Assembly: GCA_003150485.1 (NCBI GenBank)
Contig: QALX01000002.1
Coordinates: 1-35,017, forward strand
Reading direction: 5' to 3'
From: Clostridiales bacterium
GTDB taxonomy: Bacteria > Bacillota > Clostridia > Oscillospirales > Oscillospiraceae
Length of the DNA: 35,017 nt
How positions within the stretch are numbered: the first letter of the stretch is position 1; each line of letters begins with the position of its first letter. Made by a program: the position numbers and the translations under genes. The notes below the pieces were generated by a model that was given only the letters and a program-made list of their open reading frames with translations, ran no database searches and was not told where the DNA came from. Shown piece by piece: positions 19,936 to 28,950 of the stretch.

Positions 19936-21087
19936 ATGATGACGGAACGAATTTTTTACAGCGATGTGTATTGCCGGCACTTTACAGCTCAGGTCCTCTC
20001 CTGCCAGCCCCGGAAGAAAAAAGGGTATGAGGTGGTGTTAGACCGGACGGCTTTTTATCCCGAGGGCGGCGGCCAGCCCGGCGACCGTGGAACGTTGAAC
20101 GACGTCACAGTGAGCGATACCCAGGAGCGGGGGGAGGAGATCATCCATCTCACCGACCAGCCCCTGGAGGTGGGGGCAGCGGTGACCGGCCGGCTGGACT
20201 GGCCCCACCGGTTCTCCCTGATGCAGAACCACTCCGGCGAACACATTGTCAGCGGCATCATCCACCGGCGGACTGGCGGAAACAACGTGGGCTTCCACAT
20301 GGGCAGCGACACCATTACAGTGGATCTGGACGTGGAGCTGACGGCGGCGGAGCTGGCAGAGATTGAGGCGGAGGCCAACCGCGCGGTATGGGCCAACGGC
20401 GTGACCCAGATCTTCCACCCCACGGCGGCGGAGCTGAAGGAGCTGGACTACCGCAGCAAGAAAGAGCTCTCCGGCGACGTGCGTATCGTCACCTTCCCCG
20501 GGGCGGACACCTGTGCCTGCTGCGGCACCCACGTGAGCCGGACCGGAGAGATCGGATTGATTAAGCTGATCTCGGTCCAGAAGTTCAAGGAGGGCAGCCG
20601 GATTGAGATGCTCTGCGGGGACCGGGCCCTGGCCTACATCAACGGGATTCTGGAGCAGAATCATCAGATCTCCGTGGCCCTGTCCGCCAAGCCCATGAAA
20701 ACCGCTGCGTCAGTGGAGCGGCTCAAAGTGGAAAAGGCCGAGCTGGAGTACCGGCTCAACGGCCTGGAGCAGGCGGCCTTCCAGCAGCGGGCAGAGGCCC
20801 TGGCGGGGGCCGGAGATGTGGTGCTCTTCGAGCCGCCTATGGCGCCGGACAGCGTGCGCAAGCTGGCGGTGGCGGTGATGGAGACCTGCGGCGGCCGGTG
20901 TGCGGTCTTTGCAGGTGACGAGGAGCAGGGCTACAAGTACGCCATCGGCGAAAAAGACGGCGACCTGCGGGCTGCGGTGAAGGAGTTCAACCAGAGCTGT
21001 AACGGCCGGGGCGGTGGAAAACCCTTCTTTGCCCAGGGCAGCGCCCAGGCAAAGCGGGCGGAGATCGAGGCGTTCTGGGAGGCTTAA
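19936..21087 (+). CDS. Alanyl-tRNA editing protein AlaX (long form, with DHHA1)
   Basis: A 383-residue free-standing editing protein that hydrolyses mischarged Ser-tRNA(Ala) or Gly-tRNA(Ala). The N-terminal region resembles the AlaRS editing domain: FYPEGGGQPGD at 40-50, the zinc motif HSGEH with His99 and His103, and CxxxH with Cys195 and His199 (CCGTH). The C-terminal part (about 260-383) is a DHHA1-type domain ending in the glycine-rich GRGGGKPFFAQG. There is no aminoacylation domain, so it is not a truncated AlaRS. The ATG pair at 19936 and 19939 cannot be separated; GAGG is about ten bases upstream. recD2 starts 50 bases downstream, probably in the same transcript. Confidence 0.92.
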   Translation: MMTERIFYSDVYCRHFTAQVLSCQPRKKKGYEVVLDRTAFYPEGGGQPGDRGTLNDVTVSDTQERGEEIIHLTDQPLEVGAAVTGRLDWPHRFSLMQNHSGEHIVSGIIHRRTGGNNVGFHMGSDTITVDLDVELTAAELAEIEAEANRAVWANGVTQIFHPTAAELKELDYRSKKELSGDVRIVTFPGADTCACCGTHVSRTGEIGLIKLISVQKFKEGSRIEMLCGDRALAYINGILEQNHQISVALSAKPMKTAASVERLKVEKAELEYRLNGLEQAAFQQRAEALAGAGDVVLFEPPMAPDSVRKLAVAVMETCGGRCAVFAGDEEQGYKYAIGEKDGDLRAAVKEFNQSCNGRGGGKPFFAQGSAQAKRAEIEAFWEA

Positions 21088-21137
21088 AACAGGAGATTTT
21101 AAAGCAAATCAAACGCACAGGGAGGGTGACCCGAACA

Positions 21138-23390
21138 ATGGAACAACTGGAACGGGAGCAGGTGACCGGCAGCGTCAGCGTGGTCATCTTTCAGAACCGG
21201 GAAAACGGCTATACTGTCTTTCGTCTGCGGACAGAGGAGGAGGAGATCACGGCAGTGGGGATCCTCCCGGCGGTGAGTCCCGGGGAGCGGTTGATTCTGG
21301 AGGGGCGTTGGATGAACCACCCCTCCTTCGGCCGACAGTTCAAGATGGAGCGGGCCCAGCGCCAGATGCCCACCGAGCTGGAGTCGGTGTACCACTACCT
21401 GGCCTCTGGCGTCATCCGGGGGATCGGCCCCAAGATGGCGGAGAAGCTGGTGGACGCCTTTGGCAGCGAGACCTTTGCCGTCCTGGAGTCCCAGCCCGAG
21501 CGGCTGGCGGAGATCCGGGGCATCAGCCGGAAGCGGGCCATCGAGATCCAAGGGGAGTTTCTGCAAAAGGCGGGGATGCGGGTGCTGATGGAGTTCCTCA
21601 CTTCCAGCGGCCTGCCCCTAGAGCTGGGATTGCAGCTGTGGCGGGAGTACGGGCCGGACGCGCTGGACCTGCTCCGGGCAGATCCTTACATCCTGGTGGA
21701 ACCCCAGTACGGCGTCCCCTTCGCCAAGGCGGACCGGCTGGCTGGCAGCATGGGGATTCAGCCCGACGACAGCCAGCGGGTTGAGGCAGGGCTTCTCTAC
21801 ACCCTGAGCCACAACCAGGATCTGGGGCATGTGTTTCTGCCCCTGCGCAAGCTGCTGGCCGCCGCCAGCCGGCTGCTGTCGGCGGGAGAGGGCCCCCTCC
21901 CCGGTCAGCTGTTGGCAGAGGGGCTGGAAGCATTGGAATTTCAGGGAAAAGTGAAGTGTCAGACCATCGCCGGTCAGGACGCGGTGTACCGCTATGACCT
22001 GTACGAGGCGGAGCGCTGCATCGCCTGGCGGGTGAAAGAGATGTGCCGCCGGGAGCTGCTGGCCCCCGAGGGGATCGAAGAGCTGGTGGCCCAGGTGGAG
22101 CGGGAGCAGGGGATCGCCTACGCGCCCCAGCAGCGGGAGGCGGTGGAGCTGGCCGGGAAGGTCCAGATCATGCTGCTGACCGGCGGCCCGGGCACCGGCA
22201 AGACAACCTCCCTGCGGGGGATTCTGGGCCTGTTTGAAGCCCTGGGACTGGAGACCGCCTTGGCGGCCCCCACCGGCCGGGCGGCCAAGCGGCTCAGTGA
22301 GCTGTGCGGTACCGAGGCCACCACCATCCACCGGCTCCTGGGAGCGGGCTACGACCAGGAGCTGGGCCGTCTGGCCTTCTCCAAGGACGAAGAAGATCCC
22401 CTGGACGCCCAGGCCATCATTGTGGACGAGGTGTCCATGGTGGACGTGCCCCTGATGGCGGCCCTGCTACGGGCCATGAAGAATGAGTGCCGGCTGGTGC
22501 TGGTGGGGGACCCGGACCAGCTGCCCAGCGTGGGACCGGGCCGGGTCTTTGACCACCTGATTCGCAGCGGCGTGGTGCCCACGGTGTACCTCACCGAGAT
22601 CTTCCGCCAGGCCCGGGAGTCCGCCATCATCCGCAACGCCCACGCGGTGAACCGGGGGATTCTCCCACAGGTGGACAATAAGAGCAAGGATTTTTTCTTT
22701 CTCCGGCGGCTTCAGGGGGACCGGGCAGCGGAGACCATCGTGGATCTCTGCAAGAACCGACTGCCCAAAAACATGGGGATTCCCACCGACCAGATCCAGG
22801 TGCTCTCCCCCACCCGGAAGCACATCACCGGCACCAGCCAGCTCAACGCTATGCTCCAGGCGGCCCTGAACCCGCCGTCCCCGGATAAGCGGGAGCGCAG
22901 GTACGGCTCCACCGTGTTCCGGGAGGGGGACCGGGTGATGCAGGTGAAAAACAACTACGATATTTTATGGCGGGAGGAGGATGGACTCCGGGGCGGCATG
23001 GGCGTCTTCAACGGGGACATCGGCGTGATCACCGAGATTCAGCCCGACCTGGGGATGCTCACCGTCAACTTTGAGGGGCGGCTGGTGGAGTACACCTGGG
23101 AGATGCTGGCGGAGCTGGAGCCTGCCTTCGCCATGACCGTCCACAAGGCCCAGGGCAGCGAGTACCGGGCGGTGATTCTGGCCGCCAGCAGCGGCGCGCC
23201 CATGCTGCTGACCCGGGGGGTGCTGTACACCGCTATCACCCGGGCCAAGGAGCTGTTTATCATTGTGGGGGACCCCCGGGTGGTGGCCACTATGGTGGAG
23301 AATGACCGGCAGGACCAGCGGTACAGCGGCCTCCGGGCCCGGCTGCTGGCCGGAGAGGACGGCCTGGAGGAGCCGGATCAGGTTCACTGA
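21138..23390 (+). CDS. recD2: ATP-dependent DNA helicase RecD2
   Basis: A 750-residue superfamily 1B helicase of the RecD2/YrrC type, found in bacteria without RecBC and linked to replication fork and repair work. An N-terminal OB-like region is followed by tandem helix-hairpin-helix motifs (about 90-150, IRGIGPKMAEKL and IRGISRKRA). Then come Walker A GGPGTGKTT (about 350), Walker B IIVDEVSMVD, GDPDQLPSVGPG, the SH3-like insert, and motif V-VI residues TVHKAQGSE and YTAITRAKE. I choose the ATG at 21138; a GTG at 21126 directly abuts GGGAGG and would be too close. It follows the AlaX gene in the same orientation. Confidence 0.95.
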   Translation: MEQLEREQVTGSVSVVIFQNRENGYTVFRLRTEEEEITAVGILPAVSPGERLILEGRWMNHPSFGRQFKMERAQRQMPTELESVYHYLASGVIRGIGPKMAEKLVDAFGSETFAVLESQPERLAEIRGISRKRAIEIQGEFLQKAGMRVLMEFLTSSGLPLELGLQLWREYGPDALDLLRADPYILVEPQYGVPFAKADRLAGSMGIQPDDSQRVEAGLLYTLSHNQDLGHVFLPLRKLLAAASRLLSAGEGPLPGQLLAEGLEALEFQGKVKCQTIAGQDAVYRYDLYEAERCIAWRVKEMCRRELLAPEGIEELVAQVEREQGIAYAPQQREAVELAGKVQIMLLTGGPGTGKTTSLRGILGLFEALGLETALAAPTGRAAKRLSELCGTEATTIHRLLGAGYDQELGRLAFSKDEEDPLDAQAIIVDEVSMVDVPLMAALLRAMKNECRLVLVGDPDQLPSVGPGRVFDHLIRSGVVPTVYLTEIFRQARESAIIRNAHAVNRGILPQVDNKSKDFFFLRRLQGDRAAETIVDLCKNRLPKNMGIPTDQIQVLSPTRKHITGTSQLNAMLQAALNPPSPDKRERRYGSTVFREGDRVMQVKNNYDILWREEDGLRGGMGVFNGDIGVITEIQPDLGMLTVNFEGRLVEYTWEMLAELEPAFAMTVHKAQGSEYRAVILAASSGAPMLLTRGVLYTAITRAKELFIIVGDPRVVATMVENDRQDQRYSGLRARLLAGEDGLEEPDQVH

Positions 23391-23406
23391 ACTGGGTGAG
23401 AAAAAG

Positions 23407-23447
23407 GAGACCTGTCACGCACATGGTGTGCGCGGCAGGTCTCTTTT
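23407..23447. terminator. bidirectional terminator between recD2 and ppa
   Basis: GAGACCTG (23407-23414) pairs with CAGGTCTC (23436-23443), with an inner GCACA/TGTGC stem. TTTT follows on the plus strand and a T-run on the minus strand, so it can end both convergent genes. Confidence 0.85.
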
Positions 23448-23468
23448 CCTGTCCCGCTGCCCTACGGG

Positions 23469-24002
23469 TCAGCGGCAAAATTTGTCGATGTAGGCGTTCA
23501 GGCACTTCTGGATGATCTTGACGGCCTCCTCTACCCCTTGGGGCTCGCTGACCACGGTCTCCTTGCCCTCCAGCATCTTGTAGACGGAGAAGAAGTGGGT
23601 CATCTCCCGGAACATGTGGTCAGGCAGCTCGGAAATGTCGTGGTACATGTTGTAGTTGGGGTCGTTGAAGGGGATGGCGATGATTTTTTCGTCCAGTTTA
23701 CCCTGGTCCAGCATGGTGAACACGCCGATGGGGTAGCAGCGCACCATGCTCAGGGGGAGGATGGGCTCGCTGCACAGGACCAGTACGTCCAGAGGGTCGT
23801 TGTCCTCGGCGTAGGTGCGGGGGATAAAGCCATAGTTGGCGGGGTAATGGGTGGAGGTGTAGAGGACCCGGTCCAGAATGATAAAGCCGGTTTCCTTGTC
23901 CAGCTCATACTTGGATTTGGAGCCCTTTTCAATTTCGATGACGGCAATAAAATCCTCCGGCTTCAACCGGTCCGGGGTGACATCGTGCCACAGATTTGCC
24001 AT
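23469..24002 (-). CDS. ppa: Inorganic pyrophosphatase (family I)
   Basis: A 177-residue soluble pyrophosphatase that splits pyrophosphate to phosphate and pulls biosynthetic reactions forward. The family I signature DxDPLDVLVL is present (Asp67, Asp69, Asp72 within EDNDPLDVL), as are the substrate-binding KYELDK (31-36) and YPANYGFIP (53-61). The start is the ATG at 24002 (MANLWHDV), with AAGGAG eight bases upstream; a longer in-frame start lacks support. It is monocistronic and shares a terminator with recD2. Its leader of about 100 bases begins with a hairpin. Confidence 0.95.
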   Translation of the reverse strand: MANLWHDVTPDRLKPEDFIAVIEIEKGSKSKYELDKETGFIILDRVLYTSTHYPANYGFIPRTYAEDNDPLDVLVLCSEPILPLSMVRCYPIGVFTMLDQGKLDEKIIAIPFNDPNYNMYHDISELPDHMFREMTHFFSVYKMLEGKETVVSEPQGVEEAVKIIQKCLNAYIDKFCR

Positions 24003-24069
24003 TGTATCCAACTCCTTCGCAGCGGTCCCTGGGGCCGCCAAATTTCGGCGCACCGATGTTCTATCATAG

Positions 24070-24100
24070 ACCCAGAGGGACAGAACATGCCTCTCTGGGT
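24070..24100 (-). other. hairpin at the 5' end of the ppa leader
   Basis: ACCCAGAG (24070-24077) pairs with CTCTGGGT (24093-24100). With a start near 24100 the stem would form at the extreme 5' end of the ppa mRNA, a position known to slow decay. A palindrome TCTAT-C-ATAGA (24060-24070) adjoins it. Confidence 0.45.
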
Positions 24101-24106
24101 GCGTCT

Positions 24107-24115
24107 ATTGTATCA
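24107..24115 (-). promoter_or_regulatory. ppa extended -10 promoter
   Basis: On the minus strand TGATACAAT gives an extended -10 (TACAAT at 24112-24107), with the start near 24100. The -35 region is weak. Confidence 0.5.
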
Positions 24116-24183
24116 CAGGGACCGTGGGTGCGCCATTGACGAACTGTGCAAAGAAAGGGGAAAACAGGAGGGTGTTTCAGATA

Positions 24184-24207
24184 GATTTAAGCTTAAATCC
24201 GTATACT
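24184..24207 (+). promoter_or_regulatory. ABC operon promoter region with a 16-bp palindrome
   Basis: GATTTAAGCTTAAATC (24184-24199) is a perfect 16-bp palindrome directly before a -10-like TATACT (24202-24207). A -35 is not clear. The palindrome would occupy the spacer, as for a repressor site. Confidence 0.45.
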
Positions 24208-24228
24208 GCCCCTGTTAAAGTCCCCTGA

Positions 24229-24249
24229 TTCCGGCCAGTTGGGCCGGAA
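24229..24249 (+). other. leader hairpin of the ABC operon
   Basis: TTCCGGCC (24229-24236) pairs perfectly with GGCCGGAA (24242-24249) around a 5-base loop, nine bases before AAAGGAGG. It could modulate translation of the ATPase. Confidence 0.45.
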
Positions 24250-24272
24250 CACTGACAAAGGAGGAAGAAACT

Positions 24273-25319
24273 GTGATTGAAATCAGGAACCTGGTCAAGC
24301 GCTACGGCGATCACGTGGCGGTGGATCACCTGAACCTGGCCCTGGAGGAGGGAAAGGTCTACGGCTTCCTTGGCCCCAATGGGGCGGGGAAATCCACGAC
24401 GATGAACATTATGACCGGTTATCTCAGCGCCACCGAGGGCGACGTGGTGGTCAACGGCCACAGCATTCTGGACGAGCCCGAGGAGGCCAAGGCCTGCATC
24501 GGCTACCTGCCTGAGCTGCCGCCTCTGTACCAGGACATGACGGTGACAGAGTATCTGGCCTTCTGCGCCGAGCTGAAGCGGGTGCCGCCGGAAGAGCGGA
24601 CGGCGCAGCTCCAGAAGGTGGTCCATATGACCCGGCTGGAGGCGGTGGCGGGACGGCTCATCGCCAACCTCTCCAAGGGCTACCGCCAGCGGGTGGGGCT
24701 GGCCCAGGCTATCTTGGGCTTTCCGCCCATCCTGATTCTGGACGAGCCCACAGTGGGCCTGGACCCGAAGCAGATCATTGAGATTCGCGGCCTGATTTCT
24801 GACCTGGCCCGGGAGCACACGGTGGTGCTCAGCTCCCATATTCTGTCGGAGATCCAGGCGGTGTGTGACCAGATCATCATCATCCACCACGGCAAGCTGC
24901 TGGCCAACGATACCCCGGACCGGCTGGAGGAGTCTCTGGGCGGCAGCCAGCTGCACTTGACGGTGCGGGGGGACAGGGAGACGGTAGAAGCCCTGTTGAC
25001 CGGGGTCCCCGGTGTCACCGTCACCCAGGCGGAGCAGGAGGGAGACTGTACCTATGCCGCCGTGGAGATGGGGAAGGAGGACCCCCGGGAGCGGCTGTTC
25101 TACGCCTGTGCGGAACGGCGGCTGCCCATCCTGGATATGCACCAGGATGAGACCAGCCTGGAGCAGGTGTTCCTGCGCCTGACCAGCGACGCGGTGGTGG
25201 CGCCGCCGCCCAAAAAGCGGCGGGGCTTCCGGAGCAGCAAGGGCGGCCAGCCGGAGGAAACGGCGGTGGCCATTGTGCCTGCTCAGGAGGAAACCCACAA
25301 GGAGGTGTCTGACCAATGA
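24273..25319 (+). CDS. ABC-2 transporter ATP-binding protein
   Basis: A 348-residue ABC ATPase of the GldA/NatA type. Walker A GPNGAGKS is at 34-41, the signature LSKGYRQ at 133-139, Walker B ILILDEPTVGLDP at about 153-165 and the H-loop His at 189. A C-terminal extension of about 100 residues (from 240) ends in a Lys/Arg-rich tail. It starts with GTG after a strong AAAGGAGG. Its stop overlaps the start of the permease gene (ATGA), the first of four cotranscribed genes. The cargo is unknown; related systems act in export or cell-surface processes. Confidence 0.93.
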   Translation: MIEIRNLVKRYGDHVAVDHLNLALEEGKVYGFLGPNGAGKSTTMNIMTGYLSATEGDVVVNGHSILDEPEEAKACIGYLPELPPLYQDMTVTEYLAFCAELKRVPPEERTAQLQKVVHMTRLEAVAGRLIANLSKGYRQRVGLAQAILGFPPILILDEPTVGLDPKQIIEIRGLISDLAREHTVVLSSHILSEIQAVCDQIIIIHHGKLLANDTPDRLEESLGGSQLHLTVRGDRETVEALLTGVPGVTVTQAEQEGDCTYAAVEMGKEDPRERLFYACAERRLPILDMHQDETSLEQVFLRLTSDAVVAPPPKKRRGFRSSKGGQPEETAVAIVPAQEETHKEVSDQ

Positions 25320-26194
25320 AAGCAGTCTACAAGCGGGAGCTGGGAGCCTACTTCCACTCCATGATCGGCAGCGTCTGCGTGGCCTTTATGCTGGCTGCGG
25401 TGGGGCTGTACTTTATGGTGTACAACCTGTATCAGGGGGCTCCGGGCTTTGCGTCCGCCCTGGTGTCTGCCATCTATCTGTTTATCGTAGTGATCCCGCT
25501 GCTGACCATGCGTTCGGTGGCTGAAGATCGAAAAAACAAGACGGACCAGCTGCTGCTCACCGCACCGGTGTCGGTTACCGGCGTGGTGCTGGGCAAGTTC
25601 TTCGCCATGGTCACGGTGTTTGCGGCGCCCTGCGTCCTCTACTGCCTGTGCCCCCTGATTATGAAGCTGGCCAGCGGCAGCGGCGGCGTGGTCTACTTCA
25701 AGTCGGACTACGCTACCCTGCTGGCCTTCCTGCTGCTGGGGTGCCTGTATATCTCCATCGGCCTGCTGATCTCCTCCCTCACGGAAAACCAGATCATCGC
25801 CGCTGTGGCCACAGTGGGGGTGCTGGTGCTGCTCTACCTGTGGGACGGGATTCTGAACTTCCTGCCCACCACCGCAGGCGGCAACCTGGTGGGGATGATC
25901 CTGGTGGTGCTGCTCCTTGCTCTGCTGCTGTACAGCCTGACCTCCAGCTACGTGGCGGCGGCTGCGGTGGCTGTGGTGGGAATCGTGGCCCTGGGCGTGT
26001 GCTACTTCATTGCCCCCGACCTGTTCGCCAGTCTTCTGCCCAATGTGCTGGGGGCCTTCTCCCTGAACACCGTGCTCACCAGCTTCGCCACCGACTATGT
26101 CTTTGACGTGGGTGGGCTGCTGCTCTACTTGTCTCTGACTTTCCTGATGCTGTTTCTCACCGTCCAGATGATTCAGAGACGGCGCTGGAATTGA
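25316..26194 (+). CDS. ABC-2 type permease (GldF-like)
   Basis: A 292-residue membrane protein with six predicted spans (about 17-40, 50-68, 94-122, 138-165, 173-215 containing two, and 255-285). The N-terminal MKAVYKRELGAYF and the RSVAEDRKNKTDQLLLTAPVS loop are typical of the GldF/ABC-2 permease group. It overlaps the ATPase gene by four bases and lies 12 bases before the GldG-like gene, so it is the channel subunit of this exporter. Confidence 0.9.
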   Translation: MKAVYKRELGAYFHSMIGSVCVAFMLAAVGLYFMVYNLYQGAPGFASALVSAIYLFIVVIPLLTMRSVAEDRKNKTDQLLLTAPVSVTGVVLGKFFAMVTVFAAPCVLYCLCPLIMKLASGSGGVVYFKSDYATLLAFLLLGCLYISIGLLISSLTENQIIAAVATVGVLVLLYLWDGILNFLPTTAGGNLVGMILVVLLLALLLYSLTSSYVAAAAVAVVGIVALGVCYFIAPDLFASLLPNVLGAFSLNTVLTSFATDYVFDVGGLLLYLSLTFLMLFLTVQMIQRRRWN

Positions 26195-26206
26195 GGAGGT
26201 GCGAAT

Positions 26207-27739
26207 ATGAGCAAAAAGAAAGCGGAAACCCGTAGGAAAACGCCCCGTCCCGGCCTGGCTGGGTTGAAAACTGCCCGGGGGAAAAACGGACTGATGTCCA
26301 CGGGTATGATCGCCCTGGTGGTGGCTATCGTGGTGGTGTTCAACGTGGCCGTGAGCCTGCTGCCCTCGGGAGTCCGGCAGTTTGACATCTCTACCACCAA
26401 GATCTATGAAATCTCAGATACCACCCGGAAGTACCTGGAAACCCTGGACCAGGATGTGACCATCACTGTGGTGGCGGCGGACGCCAACATCGACTACCGT
26501 CTCAGCCACTTCCTGGACCTGTACACCGCCCTGTCCGACCACCTGACCCAGGACAAGGTGGACCCGGTAGCCTATCCCTCGGCCCTGACCGAATACGACT
26601 GTGAGGAGAACTCGGTGGTGGTCCAGTGCGCCGCCACCGGCCAGTCCTACGTCATCCCCATGGATGACATCCTGGTGCCGGATACCTACTACCAGTACTA
26701 CTACAACGAGGCCGTCTACACAGAGTTTGACGGGGACGGCCAGCTGACCAGCGCCATCGACTCGGTTGTCTCCAACGCCAGCCACAAGGCCTATGCCGTC
26801 ACCAACCACGGCGAGTCCGACCTGGGCACTGAGATCTCCGCCCTGCTGACCAAGAACCACTTTAAGGTCAGCGACCTGGGCCTGCTGTTAGAGGGAGCGG
26901 TTCCCGATGACTGCGAGGTGCTGATCCTGAACCAGCCCACCCGGGACCTGGCCAAGGACGAGCTGAAATTCATTCAAACCTACCTGTCCAAGGGGGGGCA
27001 GGTGTCCCTGGTCCTGCCCGGTGAGGACTTTGACCACCCCAACCTGGACGCCCTGATGAAGGAGTACGGCCTCCAGCTGGCCGGCGGCTACGCCGGGGAC
27101 ACCCAGCGCTATTACACCAGCGCCCAGAGCTACCTGACCTTCTTCCCGGAGCTGAACACGGACAGCGACGCCGCCTCCGGCCTGACCGGGGAGGACCTGG
27201 CCCTGGTGAACCAGGCCCTGGCTATGAAGCAGGTGGACCCGGCCCGGGATACCGTTGCCGTGGACGCCTTCCTGACCACCTCCGCCAGCGGGCTGAAGGT
27301 GGTCAGCGAGGACGACTACACTGAGGGACAGTACGTGGTGGGCGCCACCGCCAGCGAAGTGGTGGGCCAGAAGGAGCGCACCGGCGAGGACGGGGAAGGG
27401 GACACCAGCGCGGATGCCTCCGCCTCTGCCGCCGCAGACGGGGAGGGGGAGAGCCAGGACATTGTGGCCCGCCTGACCGTTCTCAGTGCCAACTCCCTGA
27501 TCGACGACAGCATTTGCAGCCAGTTCGGGGATGCCGTCTGCAACCTGACCGTGTATATGAACACCCTGACCACTGCCTTCAGCGACACCGGCGCCATCTC
27601 CATCCCCTCTAAGAGCCTGGAGACCGCTACTAACACGGTGACCAGCGCCGGCGTTTGGAGTATGCTCTACCTGGCCGTACTGCCCCTGGCCGCTCTGGTG
27701 ATCGGCTTTGTGGTTTGGTACCGCCGCCGGAAGCTGTAA
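26207..27739 (+). CDS. GldG-like ABC transporter auxiliary protein
   Basis: A 510-residue protein with an N-terminal membrane segment (about 33-52), a large extracytoplasmic region and a C-terminal membrane segment (about 482-505) before a short basic tail. The N-terminal part after the first span (QFDISTTKIYEISDTT) is typical of the GldG/ABC_transp_aux family. A low-complexity Gly/Ala/Ser/Asp stretch (about 390-420) looks like a flexible linker. AGGAGG precedes the ATG. It is the third gene of the four-gene operon. GldG proteins are best known from gliding motility in Bacteroidetes; in clostridia homologues occur without gliding genes. Confidence 0.88.
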   Translation: MSKKKAETRRKTPRPGLAGLKTARGKNGLMSTGMIALVVAIVVVFNVAVSLLPSGVRQFDISTTKIYEISDTTRKYLETLDQDVTITVVAADANIDYRLSHFLDLYTALSDHLTQDKVDPVAYPSALTEYDCEENSVVVQCAATGQSYVIPMDDILVPDTYYQYYYNEAVYTEFDGDGQLTSAIDSVVSNASHKAYAVTNHGESDLGTEISALLTKNHFKVSDLGLLLEGAVPDDCEVLILNQPTRDLAKDELKFIQTYLSKGGQVSLVLPGEDFDHPNLDALMKEYGLQLAGGYAGDTQRYYTSAQSYLTFFPELNTDSDAASGLTGEDLALVNQALAMKQVDPARDTVAVDAFLTTSASGLKVVSEDDYTEGQYVVGATASEVVGQKERTGEDGEGDTSADASASAAADGEGESQDIVARLTVLSANSLIDDSICSQFGDAVCNLTVYMNTLTTAFSDTGAISIPSKSLETATNTVTSAGVWSMLYLAVLPLAALVIGFVVWYRRRKL

Positions 27740-27749
27740 GGAGGGCATG

Positions 27750-28853
27750 ATGGCAAGGAAGAAAAAACAGCTTATGGTTTTGCTCATCACTCTGGGCGTG
27801 GCAGTTCTGCTGCTGGCGGGCCTGCTGATCTGGAACTGGTACAGCGGAAAACAGCAGGCCGCCGCGGAGGAGGCCGCCCTAGTTCATGTGACCACTGTGG
27901 AGGACCCGGTTCAGCTGACCTACTGCAACGGCACAGACACCCTGGCCTTTACAAAGGAGGGGGATGACTGGAAGTCGAAGGATACCCCGGACTTCCCGCT
28001 GGACAGCACGTTCCTGGAGACCATCGTCACCGCCCTGGCCGACCTGACCGCCGACCGGGAGCTAGACATTGTGGATGAGCTCAGCGCCTACGGCCTGGAG
28101 GACGCCAAGTCCTGGATCACCGTCACCGACGAGGATGGCAAGGAAGCTACTCTCTGCCTGGGCAACACCACCGGTGAGAGCGACTACTACGCCATGTTGA
28201 AGGGTGGGGACACCATCTACACCATCCCCGGCGACCTGGTCACCGATATCAGCTACGATCTGTATGGCCTGGCCAAGCTGGCGGAGTTCCCGGCCCTGTC
28301 CAGCAGCAACACCCGGCAGGTGACCATCCAGGGCAAGTTGAAAAGCACTCTGACGGTGGAGGAGGCCGAGAACGGCACGGACAGTGAGGCGGATTCCTCG
28401 GAAGCGTCTAGTGCGGACAGCTCCGCCGAGGGCACGGATACCAAGGAGTACAACTGGTACCTGTCCGGAGACGTGGACGTGACAAAGGAGGCCTATCTGA
28501 CCGCCCTGCGGACGGAAATTGACTCCATCGCCTTCTCCAGGCTCTACGATTTCCAGCCCAGCGCCAAGGCGTTAAAGCGCTGCGGCCTCAGCGACCCCGC
28601 CGCCGCCCTGACGGTGGAGTACCTGGACAGTGAGGAGGAGCGCCAGACCGTAACCCTGCTCCTGGGGGCCAGTTACACCGACGAGGCGGGAACCGAGTAC
28701 CGCTACGCCATGCTCCAGGGGAGCGAGGATGAGGTGTACCTGGTTACGGCGGACAGCGTCCGGCAGACGTTGGCTGCGGCGGAGCACGGGTACGCCCAGG
28801 CGTCTGCGGACTATAACGATGAGGCGTCGGAATCCACACAGACGACAGAATAA
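27750..28853 (+). CDS. DUF4340 membrane-anchored protein
   Basis: A 367-residue protein with an N-terminal anchor (about 8-28) and an extracytoplasmic region of repeated DUF4340-type units (about 45-150 and 245-350). An acidic, Ser-rich linker (about 205-232) lies between the units. It commonly follows GldG-like genes. I choose the second of two adjacent ATGs (27750), six bases from AAGGAGGG. The first, at 27747, is almost as likely. It is the last gene of the ABC operon, with a terminator at 28861-28893. Confidence 0.85.
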   Translation: MARKKKQLMVLLITLGVAVLLLAGLLIWNWYSGKQQAAAEEAALVHVTTVEDPVQLTYCNGTDTLAFTKEGDDWKSKDTPDFPLDSTFLETIVTALADLTADRELDIVDELSAYGLEDAKSWITVTDEDGKEATLCLGNTTGESDYYAMLKGGDTIYTIPGDLVTDISYDLYGLAKLAEFPALSSSNTRQVTIQGKLKSTLTVEEAENGTDSEADSSEASSADSSAEGTDTKEYNWYLSGDVDVTKEAYLTALRTEIDSIAFSRLYDFQPSAKALKRCGLSDPAAALTVEYLDSEEERQTVTLLLGASYTDEAGTEYRYAMLQGSEDEVYLVTADSVRQTLAAAEHGYAQASADYNDEASESTQTTE

Positions 28854-28860
28854 TGTACGG

Positions 28861-28893
28861 GGGCCGGGAGCGTGTCAGTTCCCGGCCCGTTTT
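28861..28893 (+). terminator. terminator of the ABC operon
   Basis: GGGCCGGGA (28861-28869) pairs with TCCCGGCCC (28880-28888), followed by G and TTTT (28890-28893). Confidence 0.8.
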
Positions 28894-28896
28894 CCC

Positions 28897-28925
28897 TTGC
28901 GGGATGAGGGGGAAACGGTTAAAAT
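28897..28925 (+). promoter_or_regulatory. promoter of the two-component operon
   Basis: TTGCGG (28897-28902), a 17-bp spacer and TAAAAT (28920-28925) are well placed before the response regulator. It overlaps the end of the ABC-operon terminator. Confidence 0.6.
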
Positions 28926-28950
28926 AGAGAAAATTGGAGGTGGTACGGCG

